From: Candidatus Auribacterota bacterium
GTDB taxonomy: Bacteria > Auribacterota > Tritonobacteria > UBA1439
Assembly (NCBI GenBank): GCA_026391995.1
Contig: JAPLCY010000287.1
Location: forward strand, 1 to 7,954
Reading direction: 5' to 3'
Length of the DNA: 7,954 bases
Shown here: positions 1-5,330 of the stretch, in pieces
How the letters are laid out: every line of letters starts with the position of its first letter
Position numbering within the stretch: the stretch's first letter is position 1
Made by a program: the position numbers and the translations under genes
Notes under the pieces: model-generated
What the model was told of the DNA's origin: nothing
Databases searched by the model: none
What the model saw: the letters and a program-made list of their open reading frames with translations, nothing else

Positions 1-135
1 GTGCTGCGGGTACTCGATGCTCACCAGATCCATGTGGCCGCTGGGCGGCGGCGTCACCTGGAAGTGGATATTCGCCCAGAACGGAATACGCAGGTATCTC
101 CTGCGTTCCTTCCCGTCGCGCTCACGATGTTTCAT
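1..135 (-). CDS. PilZ-domain-like protein, N-terminal fragment (runs off window)
   Basis: An open frame of 45 codons begins with ATG at 135-133 and continues without a stop to the left edge, so only the N-terminus is visible. The start is preceded by AAGGAG with 7-nt spacing. The protein opens with a basic stretch, ERRRYLRIPFWANIHFQV at about residues 10-27. That pattern, an Arg-rich motif followed directly by a beta strand, is how PilZ domains begin; the RxxxR motif contacts cyclic di-GMP in the family. The second hallmark (D/NxSxxG) would lie beyond the window, so c-di-GMP binding cannot be confirmed. It sits 31 bp downstream of the zinc-ribbon gene in the same direction and is probably the fourth gene of that operon. 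The PilZ call rests on one motif only. Confidence 0.5.
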   Translation of the reverse strand, partial: MKHRERDGKERRRYLRIPFWANIHFQVTPPPSGHMDLVSIEYPQH

Positions 136-136
136 T

Positions 137-148
137 AAGGAGCTCCTT
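137..148. promoter_or_regulatory. Palindrome covering the RBS of the PilZ-like gene
   Basis: AAGGAGCTCCTT is a perfect 12-bp palindrome that contains the Shine-Dalgarno sequence of the gene starting at 135. In RNA it could form only a 4-bp stem with an AGCT loop, so any effect on translation would be weak. As DNA it could be a dimeric protein site, or chance. Confidence 0.3.
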
Positions 149-166
149 GTCGTAAGCCGGCCAGCG

Positions 167-901
167 CTACTTGACCAGCCGGATACTGTTGATATATATC
201 GTGCCGCCCTGGGGCGGCTGCCAGAAAAAGAAATTCAGGTACATGATATCGTTCAGATCGACGCGCCGGGCGATTGAGTCGAGCGGAATCTGCAGCGCCT
301 TTGCCGAGGAGGGGGGGAGCTCGACCTCCGTGGTGGTCTGCCTGGCGTGTTCGTTGCTCTTGAGCTTCACCGAGAGTGAAAGGGGCTGGGTGCCGGAATT
401 ATAGATATCAGCCTCGAGGGTCGCGTATCCCGACATATTGACCGTGCCCTTTTCGAACTTGAATCCGGGGGCGCCTTCGGGGCTCGCCGGGAAATCTATC
501 TTGACCCCATTGGCGCCCGACGTCACGTGCTCATGAATGATTGAAGCGGTCGCGCCGTCAAGACACTTCCATGCAGAGAGATCGCTCTCCTTTTTAAAAT
601 CCCAGAGGACCTTGGCATCTTTGAGGGCCGGTGCCTGCGCGGGGGCGGGCGGGGCAGGGGCCTCCTGGAGCAAGGCGCCGCATATCGGGCAGGCCTTCCA
701 GCCCGGCTCGACGCGGGTAGCGCATTTCGGGCACACGGCGGGTTGGGGAGGCTGAATCTTCGCGGCACAGAACGGACAGAACTTCCACCCCTCCTGCATC
801 TCCGCTTTGCAGCCCGGGCATTGCGCCGCGGAAGCGGCCGCGCAGACGGCGATGAACACCGTCAGCGCGCAGAGCAGCCCGCGACAATCGACCCCCCTCA
901 T
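167..901 (-). CDS. Secreted double zinc-ribbon protein with C-terminal beta-sandwich (CBM-like) domain
   Basis: The 244-residue product opens with a signal peptide-like segment (residues 1-26, core LLCALTVFIAVCAAASAA). Two zinc ribbons follow: C28/C31 with C42/C45, and C57/C60 with C71/C74, each CPxC-type with a W/F-K-x-C-P second knuckle. A Pro/Ala linker (about 79-94) leads to a 150-residue domain that begins VLWDFKKESDLSAWKC and ends IYINSIRLVK. That pattern is typical of galactose-binding-like jelly-roll modules, which bind carbohydrate or pack against glycosidases; I assign the domain by pattern, not by family match. The ATG at 901-899 overlaps the upstream stop as ATGA, so translation is probably coupled to the GH123-like gene. 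No catalytic residues are recognisable. Zinc ribbons behind an export signal are unusual. A role with the neighbouring glycosidase is inference. Confidence 0.7.
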   Translation of the reverse strand: MRGVDCRGLLCALTVFIAVCAAASAAQCPGCKAEMQEGWKFCPFCAAKIQPPQPAVCPKCATRVEPGWKACPICGALLQEAPAPPAPAQAPALKDAKVLWDFKKESDLSAWKCLDGATASIIHEHVTSGANGVKIDFPASPEGAPGFKFEKGTVNMSGYATLEADIYNSGTQPLSLSVKLKSNEHARQTTTEVELPPSSAKALQIPLDSIARRVDLNDIMYLNFFFWQPPQGGTIYINSIRLVK

Positions 902-2724
902 CCATCACCCCCCAGCTCCTCGATACACGCAGCAACCCTTTCCCTCATAGTATACACCATCCGGGGATCATAAGTAAACCGGTCAAAATACCTCACCACG
1001 GAATCCTCGATGCCAAGCAGCGCTGTCGCCTCCCGCAATGCGTTCCCCCCCTCCCCTTTCCCTTCACATCGCCGCACGCATTCGCGCAGCAACCAGAGGT
1101 ACTCATAGTCCTCCAACCCGTCTCTGAACGCCTCGAGCCTGAGCGAACCCACCACTCCCTCTGCACCAGGGTAGTAGAGGAAGCCGTTGCCGTTCTGGTG
1201 CATATAGCAGCCGGGGTCATCCCACGGATTCCCCTTCCAGAAATTAATGCACCAGGATAGGTAGCCGTTCAAACCGAATTTCCAGCACATCCACGGGATG
1301 ATGCGGCAATTGATGAGATCCCAGTCGATGACGAGCGTGGGAAACGGCGGGCGGGGGCTCGAGGTATACACCCAGAGCTCCTTCCCCTCCCGCTGGAAAC
1401 GCTTGCCGAGAGCGAGTCGCTCGGGGGTGAGCTCATACATCCTCGGGCACCAGATATCCGCCTCTGGATACCCGTCGGCCACCATGATGGTGAGGAGGTT
1501 CTTTAATTTCGGGCATGCCTCGTGGATGCGGGCGCAGATATCGCGCGTCCATTGCCCGGGGTGCTCGTCGATCGAGTAGACGTACGCCTTCTCAAGCCAC
1601 CCCCGTTCCCCAAGATGCGCGCAGATCGCTCCGAATGTCGCCTTCAATGCGGCCGTGGTGCGGAAGCCGACCCATGCGTTTGGTTTCCATGCCTCGAAGT
1701 TGCCCGTCCCCCACCCCGGCCATTCCGGCGCGACGGCGAAACGCGGCTGGTGCAGCTCCTCGATATATTTTTTATAGTTCTGATCGAATTCCGTGAAATC
1801 GAATGCGGGTGTTCCGTTCTCGCTGCCGAGGAATTGCGGGTAGCCCAGATTCCTGATCGGGCTGATCCGGTGCGCGAGCATGTCGCGGTAGCACGCCTCT
1901 TCGATCCCGGCGAGCCGCTTCTCCCAGGCGGGAGCAAACTCCCCCGGCCGGCGCGGATACTGCTCGCGTATGCCGTAGAAATCAAATGCGGCGGGCAGAT
2001 GCATCGCCGAGGGAAGCGCGAAGGTACGTACGCGGGGGCGCACCATCACCTGCGCAACCGCCCTCCCTCCCTCCTTGATCGTCAGCGTCCCGCGGTACTC
2101 GCCGGGGGGGGTGTCGGTCGGGGCAAAGAGGAGCACCCAGAGCGGCTGGAGCTCTCCCTCGCGGACCTGCACCGCTCCCCCTCGGTACCCGGCGTCGGGG
2201 GCAAGTGGATCCGGGTGAGCCCCGGTGTAATCCTGGCCGTAATATTGCGGGCGGGGCGTGACATATCCCACGGGGGATATGCTGACGCGCGATGCGGGGA
2301 GCCGCCCCGATTTCGAGGTGAGATCGCTCATCTCCCAGGTAAACGACCGGGTGGCGCGCGTCACACCCCGCGGCACGGGGAAGAGCACCACCTGGACCGC
2401 CTCATACTCATTCCGGGCAAGTGAGAAGGCTGCCTCCGTCGTCCTGAGTCCTCTGAATGATGCCGGCTCTCGATAGACCTTCGCAGTGGGCCCCTCCACA
2501 CCGATGAGGAGATTTCCCGCGTCTCCGGTCGCGACCGCGAATCCGCCAATCGGCGCCGTGCACCAGGGACAATAGTGCCACTCCGCGCGCGTGTCCATGC
2601 CGCAGGAGGCGCATCGCGCAGCGTCTGCGGGCCCCGCGAGGAGGAGTCCGAGCCGGAAAATGCACAGGGCGGCGAGGGATGCACGAAGTCTATTCATGGA
2701 TGTGGTGACGTGTATGAACGGCAT
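898..2724 (-). CDS. Secreted zinc-ribbon + GH123-like (former DUF4091) glycoside hydrolase
   Basis: The 608-residue product has a signal peptide-like N-terminus (SLAALCIFRLGLLLAGPADA). A single zinc ribbon follows (C38/C41 and C52/C55), then an N-terminal beta domain, a barrel-like region and the C-terminal signature RLEAFRDGLEDYEYLWLL (529-546), which is diagnostic of DUF4091, now the GH123 catalytic family. The adjacent Asp-Glu pair in YSIDEHPGQW (D386, E387) matches the GH123 catalytic pair used in substrate-assisted cleavage by beta-N-acetylgalactosaminidases. The substrate here is unproven. I chose the ATG at 2724 because GAGGGA lies 6 nt upstream. A GTG at 2745 has no visible RBS, and an ATG at 2697 would give a tighter signal peptide. 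The gene starts 10 bp after the cyclase-like stop and overlaps the next gene by 4 bp. It probably acts outside the cytoplasm on glycans. Confidence 0.8.
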   Translation of the reverse strand: MPFIHVTTSMNRLRASLAALCIFRLGLLLAGPADAARCASCGMDTRAEWHYCPWCTAPIGGFAVATGDAGNLLIGVEGPTAKVYREPASFRGLRTTEAAFSLARNEYEAVQVVLFPVPRGVTRATRSFTWEMSDLTSKSGRLPASRVSISPVGYVTPRPQYYGQDYTGAHPDPLAPDAGYRGGAVQVREGELQPLWVLLFAPTDTPPGEYRGTLTIKEGGRAVAQVMVRPRVRTFALPSAMHLPAAFDFYGIREQYPRRPGEFAPAWEKRLAGIEEACYRDMLAHRISPIRNLGYPQFLGSENGTPAFDFTEFDQNYKKYIEELHQPRFAVAPEWPGWGTGNFEAWKPNAWVGFRTTAALKATFGAICAHLGERGWLEKAYVYSIDEHPGQWTRDICARIHEACPKLKNLLTIMVADGYPEADIWCPRMYELTPERLALGKRFQREGKELWVYTSSPRPPFPTLVIDWDLINCRIIPWMCWKFGLNGYLSWCINFWKGNPWDDPGCYMHQNGNGFLYYPGAEGVVGSLRLEAFRDGLEDYEYLWLLRECVRRCEGKGEGGNALREATALLGIEDSVVRYFDRFTYDPRMVYTMRERVAACIEELGGDG

Positions 2725-2734
2725 GCCGGTTCCC

Positions 2735-3355
2735 TCACGCGGCACCGTTCGACTGCTGCGGGCGCCGGATCGCCGGCATGAGAGAGTAGATATCTATCGT
2801 ATCGGTACGCCCCCTCACCTGGACGATGCCGAGGGGTTCGTGCGGGTAACGCTGTTTGTAGGGGCCGAGCGTCGCCCCGGAGCAGATAAGCGGAGTTCCC
2901 TTCTCAATGATGATCTCCTCGAGGCGCTGGGCGACGTTCACGGGGTCGCCAATCATCGTGTATTCGATCTTGTTCGCGGTGCCGATATTGCCGGCCAGGA
3001 CGAGCCCGCTATGCACCCCCATGCCGACCGCCAGCTCGGGCTGGCCATCCTCGCCTTGCTCCGCGTTGAACTCGGCGAGCGCCCGGCACATTGCCAGCGC
3101 CGCTCTGATCGCCCGGTCACGGTGGTCGGGCTGCGGCTGGGGGGCTCCAAAGACGGCGAGGCTCGCGAGAACGTAGATGAGGCTGATCCGGTTATCAATG
3201 CCGCGCTGTGCGGCCGAGGCATAGATGAACTGATCGGTCTCGACAAAGTAGGCGCTCAAGAGCATGAAGCTCGCCAGCACGATCACGACAATGAGCAGTG
3301 GATTCAGGAAGCGAGTCAACATAAGCGAAACGCGTGATGGGGCCGCAGCCTTCAT
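2735..3355 (-). CDS. Membrane-anchored class III adenylate/guanylate cyclase-like protein lacking the N-terminal half of the catalytic domain
   Basis: The 206-residue product has a membrane helix at about 17-38 (LLIVVIVLASFMLLSAYF), then ISLIYVLASL running straight into AVFGAPQPQPDHRDRAI at residue 67. The rest is the C-terminal half of a class III cyclase: GMGVHSG (111-117), GNIGT, and EYTMIGDPVNVAQRLE (131-146) with the transition-state Asn140 and Arg144. Missing are the beta strand carrying the first metal Asp (FxDIxxFT-type) and the GD of the second metal site, which should directly precede AVFGAP. Catalysis is therefore unlikely. The simplest reading is an in-frame internal deletion fusing the membrane sensor to the half-domain; a regulatory pseudo-cyclase or an assembly join are alternatives. 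The start at 3355 is fixed by GGGGAGGTGA just upstream, and an ATG at 3418 has no such site. It is the first gene of the minus-strand operon. Confidence 0.75.
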   Translation of the reverse strand: MKAAAPSRVSLMLTRFLNPLLIVVIVLASFMLLSAYFVETDQFIYASAAQRGIDNRISLIYVLASLAVFGAPQPQPDHRDRAIRAALAMCRALAEFNAEQGEDGQPELAVGMGVHSGLVLAGNIGTANKIEYTMIGDPVNVAQRLEEIIIEKGTPLICSGATLGPYKQRYPHEPLGIVQVRGRTDTIDIYSLMPAIRRPQQSNGAA

Positions 3356-3357
3356 TA

Positions 3358-3367
3358 TCACCTCCCC
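3358..3367 (-). promoter_or_regulatory. Strong ribosome binding site deciding the cyclase-like start
   Basis: On the minus strand GGGGAGGTGA stands directly before the ATG at 3355, close to the ideal anti-16S complement and spacing. It favours this start over the upstream in-frame ATG at 3418. Confidence 0.75.
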
Positions 3368-3390
3368 GTGTACCGCACCAACCAGACGCC

Positions 3391-3419
3391 AGTATAGCGG
3401 ATAGGAATACATGTGCAAA
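3391..3419 (-). promoter_or_regulatory. Putative sigma70-type promoter for the cyclase/GH123 operon
   Basis: On the minus strand TTTGCA (3419-3414) and TATACT (3396-3391) are separated by 17 bp. The -10 box matches consensus at 5 of 6 positions and the -35 box at 4 of 6. Transcription would start near 3384, giving a leader of about 30 nt that holds the strong RBS. Found by eye only. Confidence 0.45.
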
Positions 3420-3443
3420 GGTCAGAACTACGGTAAATATTGC

Positions 3444-3472
3444 TTGCCGAATACTTATTATTTTGATACAAG
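3444..3472 (+). promoter_or_regulatory. Putative extended -10 promoter for the BsuPI-like gene
   Basis: TTGCCG (3444-3449) and TACAAG (3467-3472) are 17 bp apart, each 4 of 6 to consensus. TGA immediately before the -10 gives an extended -10 (TGn). It lies in the most AT-rich stretch of the divergent intergenic region, about 65 nt ahead of the chosen start. It faces away from the cyclase-operon promoter, leaving about 25 bp between the two -35 elements. Confidence 0.35.
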
Positions 3473-3543
3473 TGTACATGCGTTGCGCTCGTCATTGCAG
3501 TATTGGTTCGGCACTCGTTTCATACGGGAGGATCCCGGCATGC

Positions 3544-4341
3544 ATGTGCATTCTCACGGTATGCATGCTGTCAATGTCCCGCCACGCATCATCCGCTGCC
3601 GTGCTGCGACCCTCAGTAGAGGTCCGGCTCACGACCGACAAGGATATCTATCTTCCCGATGAACCGGTGCATATCAGCGTGAGCGCATTCAATGGCTCTC
3701 CCGCCGATCTGCTCCTGACCTTTCCCAGCGGCTACCAGGTCGATTATACGATAGACGGGGCCTACCGCTGGTCCGACGGGATGACCTTCATCGATTCCCC
3801 CACCCAGGTCACCGTCCCGGCGGAAGGGACATACAGCTGGCCCGCATTCACCCACGCGCCGTCCGACTACTCCCTTGCCCCCGGCAGTCACACCATCATT
3901 GGTGAAGTGGTCGGCTACGGTCGCACGGCGCGCATCATCGAAGTGGCGTCTGCGGTGACGCCGACGCCCACACCGCGACCGGGACTTCAACTGGGCCTCA
4001 CCATGGATCCCCCGGCAAACGGGCGGGCCGGTCTCAGACTCTCCTGCACGATAGTTCCCGGGCTTGCCCCAACCGCCGATGTGGCGCTCGGCATCGTGGA
4101 CGCAACGGGGGGCGTGATGGCTTTTAATCAATCGCTCCAATCCCTCAAGACCGTCACCAGCCTCCGCAGGGTGGAACGCATCGCGCGATCACTCCCCTTC
4201 GACTCCCCGGCGCGCTATGAGCTGCCGTTCTCCACTTCATCGGATATGACAGACGGGCAGTACCGATTCATCGCCTGCGTCTTTGCCCACGGGTTGAATG
4301 AAGTGCTCCAAACCAGCCTGAGCGAACCGATCAGGTATTGA
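3544..4341 (+). CDS. Secreted BsuPI-domain (intracellular proteinase inhibitor-type) beta-sandwich protein
   Basis: The 265-residue product begins with a short hydrophobic leader (MCILTVCMLSMSRHASSA) that looks like a signal peptide with little positive charge. Residues about 26-134 fit the BsuPI fold: an LPDEPVHISVSAFNGSP strand, LLLTFPSGYQVDYTI, a YRWSDGMTF segment and a closing Y-PGSHTIIGEV strand. A TPTPTPRPG linker (139-147) leads to a second beta-rich domain (148-265) that I cannot assign. BsuPI itself inhibits a subtilisin-type protease in Bacillus, but most homologues are surface or envelope proteins of unknown role, so inhibitor activity is not implied. The start is uncertain: GGGAGG at 3526-3531 is 12 nt from the ATG at 3544, a little far, and an in-frame ATG at 3478 would lengthen the leader. 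The gene is monocistronic and divergent from the cyclase operon. Confidence 0.75.
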   Translation: MCILTVCMLSMSRHASSAAVLRPSVEVRLTTDKDIYLPDEPVHISVSAFNGSPADLLLTFPSGYQVDYTIDGAYRWSDGMTFIDSPTQVTVPAEGTYSWPAFTHAPSDYSLAPGSHTIIGEVVGYGRTARIIEVASAVTPTPTPRPGLQLGLTMDPPANGRAGLRLSCTIVPGLAPTADVALGIVDATGGVMAFNQSLQSLKTVTSLRRVERIARSLPFDSPARYELPFSTSSDMTDGQYRFIACVFAHGLNEVLQTSLSEPIRY

Positions 4342-4393
4342 TTTCCCATCTTCCCACCGGTACGGGGTCACTCATGGGGGGCTCCCACATTAT

Positions 4394-4445
4394 CCCCCTC
4401 CCCCCTTGAGGGGGAGGGTCGGGGTGGGGGGTGAAAATCCCCCCC
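4394..4445 (+). repeat. C/G-tract hairpin and G-quadruplex motif after the BsuPI-like gene
   Basis: CCCTCCCCC (4396-4404) pairs with GGGGGAGGG (4410-4418) around a 5-nt loop. The G side continues as runs of 5, 3, 4 and 6 G separated by 1-2 nt (4410-4431), a canonical intramolecular G-quadruplex motif. GGGGGG (4426-4431) can also pair with the C run at 4439-4445. There is no U tract, so it would be an imperfect terminator for the gene ending at 4341. C/G tract hairpins of this look are common dispersed intergenic repeats, but other copies cannot be checked here. Confidence 0.6.
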
Positions 4446-4480
4446 GTAACTGACCCATTACTACCACCGGAACAATTCTC

Positions 4481-4509
4481 TTGCGCCCGTACGTTGCATT
4501 TCATAGAAT
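4481..4509 (+). promoter_or_regulatory. Putative promoter for the histone-fold gene
   Basis: TTGCGC (4481-4486) and TAGAAT (4504-4509) are 17 bp apart. The -10 box is 5 of 6 to consensus and the -35 box only 3 of 6. The 8-bp palindrome CTCGCGAG (4511-4518) lies on the expected start site and could be an operator. The leader would be about 65 nt. Weak, by eye. Confidence 0.3.
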
Positions 4510-4580
4510 GCTCGCGAGACGCCGTACTGCAGATTCTTGCGCGGGGCGAAGGTCATATCCACTATAACGAGGAGGGGACC

Positions 4581-4757
4581 ATGTCAGAGGTACTCGTGGT
4601 GGCTAGCAAGGTGAAGGCGTATATCAAGTCCAAGGGATGCAACACATCAGCCGAGAGCATCGAGGAGATCAGCAGCCGCGTTCGCCACATACTTGACATG
4701 GCGATCAAGCGGACAAGCGCCAACGGCCGCAAGACCGTTAAGGCTCAAGATATTTAA
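4581..4757 (+). CDS. Bacterial single-domain histone-fold protein
   Basis: This 58-residue basic protein is one complete histone fold with a short third helix. Helix 1 is about residues 4-18 (VLVVASKVKAYIKSKG) and loop 1 is CNTS. The long central helix runs about 23-47 (SAESIEEISSRVRHILDMAI onward). RKTVKAQDI at the C-terminus corresponds to the RKTIKAEDI loop-2/helix-3 signature of archaeal histones. The size and truncated helix 3 resemble the bacterial histones typified by Bdellovibrio Bd0055, a major chromatin protein there. It should dimerise and bind DNA in the cytoplasm; the binding mode is unknown. The start is set by GAGGAGGGG at 4569-4577. An in-frame upstream ATG would add about 50 residues from a G-rich leader without an RBS. 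It is monocistronic, with a hairpin 17 bp after the stop. Confidence 0.85.
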   Translation: MSEVLVVASKVKAYIKSKGCNTSAESIEEISSRVRHILDMAIKRTSANGRKTVKAQDI

Positions 4758-4774
4758 TCCCGCGCCATTGCCGC

Positions 4775-4817
4775 ACACACGCGGGGTGAAGGGGCCATCC
4801 TGTCACCTCGCGTGTGT
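4775..4817 (+). terminator. Terminator-like hairpin after the histone gene
   Basis: ACACACGCGGGGTGA (4775-4789) pairs with TCACCTCGCGTGTGT (4803-4817), a 15-bp stem with a single G-U wobble and a 13-nt loop. Only CTTGT follows, so termination by this hairpin alone may be partial; RNA 3'-end protection is another possible role. Confidence 0.65.
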
Positions 4818-5048
4818 CTTGTCCGGTCCAGTAACCGTTCAGTTAAAATAGGGATCCATCGCGACGGTGAGGGCATCCAGCGCGACAACCGTTGTGTGAA
4901 GATAGAACCCCTGCTCGGCAAACCTTCCGTATTTTTTCTCCAGTTTTGTAACTACTCAGGTAGTCAGAAGCCAGGAGCCGGAATCCGGAATGGATCGCGA
5001 ATAAGCTTCCAGCAGCTTACTGACCTTTTCGAGTAACTGCATTAACTC
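4818..5048. other. Intergenic region with no supported gene; possible decayed gene end
   Basis: No ORF with a credible start or recognisable domain is seen on either strand. A small inverted repeat, ACTAC-TCAG-GTAGT, is at 4951-4964. On the minus strand a 28-codon frame (5042-4956) reads MQLLEKVSKLLEAYSRSI and then DSGSWLLTT. It has the heptad look of the last helix of a four-helix-bundle protein and runs into the local 7-bp repeat. It has no RBS and no start region upstream, so at most it is a remnant. Confidence 0.35.
4961..4988 (-). repeat. Degenerate 7-bp tandem repeat (4 units)
   Basis: Units TAGTCAG, AAGCCAG, GAGCCGG and AATCCGG are in perfect 7-bp register. Read on the minus strand they become CCGGATT-CCGGCTC-CTGGCTT, closely similar to the repeat at 5268-5302 in opposite orientation. 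Confidence 0.6.
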
Positions 5049-5083
5049 GCTGCATCGGAAATTCAATAAAGCCCCGATGCAGC
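5049..5083. repeat. Inverted repeat GCTGCATCGG / CCGATGCAGC
   Basis: Perfect 10-bp arms at 5049-5058 and 5074-5083 flank a 15-nt AT-rich spacer. It is the first of a run of six palindromic structures and could form a stem-loop from either strand. Confidence 0.7.
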
Positions 5084-5098
5084 AATCAGGGGGTGTGC

Positions 5099-5218
5099 GG
5101 GGGGAAGGATTTGCTTCCCCCCACGGGGTGACAGTCCCGCCCCCGGCGGGACGCCAGAGGGGCGTTAGCCCCTATGCCTGCCGGCAGGCAGGAAAGTTAG
5201 CGCCCTCGGCGCTAACTT
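5099..5218. repeat. Cluster of five consecutive hairpins/palindromes
   Basis: Five structures follow one another with short spacers. The first is GGGGGGAAG/CTTCCCCCC (5099-5107/5114-5122, loop 6). The second is GTCCCGCC/GGCGGGAC (5134-5141/5145-5152, loop 3). The third is GGGGC/GCCCC (5159-5163/5168-5172, loop GTTA). The fourth is the 16-bp perfect palindrome TGCCTGCCGGCAGGCA (5175-5190). The fifth is AAGTTAGCGCC/GGCGCTAACTT (5194-5204/5208-5218, loop CTC). All stems are perfect. The word GTTAGC occurs in both the third and the fifth. It lies between convergent genes and could be a repeat element, a bidirectional terminator array or a structured RNA; the sequence does not decide. Confidence 0.7.
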
Positions 5219-5267
5219 GGAAACATCGCTGTATCCCAAGTCCTCAAATGTCGTCGCCGGCGTCCTC

Positions 5268-5330
5268 ATTCTAACTCCTAGCTCCTGAATTCTGGCTCCT
5301 AATCAGTTACTTTACTTTTTACTTTCCACT
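5268..5330 (+). repeat. Degenerate 7-bp tandem repeat (9 units) running into the macro-domain gene end
   Basis: The units are ATTCTAA, CTCCTAG, CTCCTGA, ATTCTGG, CTCCTAA, TCAGTTA, CTTTACT, TTTTACT and TTCCACT, all in 7-bp register. The last two units contain the stop codon and final codons of the minus-strand gene ending at 5319, so the repeat may have set or replaced that C-terminus. It resembles heptanucleotide STRR-type repeats of cyanobacteria in form only. Confidence 0.55.

Noticed and set aside
1522..2424. Plus-strand 300-codon open frame opposite the GH123-like gene
   Set aside because: It is antisense to a clearly conserved gene, with low-complexity Arg/Pro-rich sequence and no RBS or domain; a by-product of high-GC codon use.
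2591..3337. Plus-strand 248-codon open frame opposite the cyclase-like gene
   Set aside because: Shadow of the cyclase half-domain; no RBS, no domain, and it overlaps two real minus-strand genes.
3540..3662. Short ORF from the ATG at 3540, with the best-spaced RBS
   Set aside because: His-rich 40-residue text with no leader character, overlapping the BsuPI-like frame that carries conserved pattern; noted only as a start-site ambiguity.
5159..5218. Integron attC site suggested by GTTAGC/GCTAAC ends
   Set aside because: The ends do not fit GTTRRRY/RYYYAAC, there is no integrase or cassette structure, and the stems are perfect without extrahelical bases.
5077..5274. 65-codon plus-strand frame through the hairpin cluster
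   Set aside because: Its codons fall entirely in palindromes and repeats, there is no RBS, and the product has no plausible fold.
4818..5318. tRNA or other classical RNA gene in the gene-free stretch
   Set aside because: No cloverleaf with a T-loop GGTTCRA box and no known riboswitch core was found by eye.
4961..5330. CRISPR array
   Set aside because: Repeats are 7 bp and degenerate with no spacers, and no cas genes are present.
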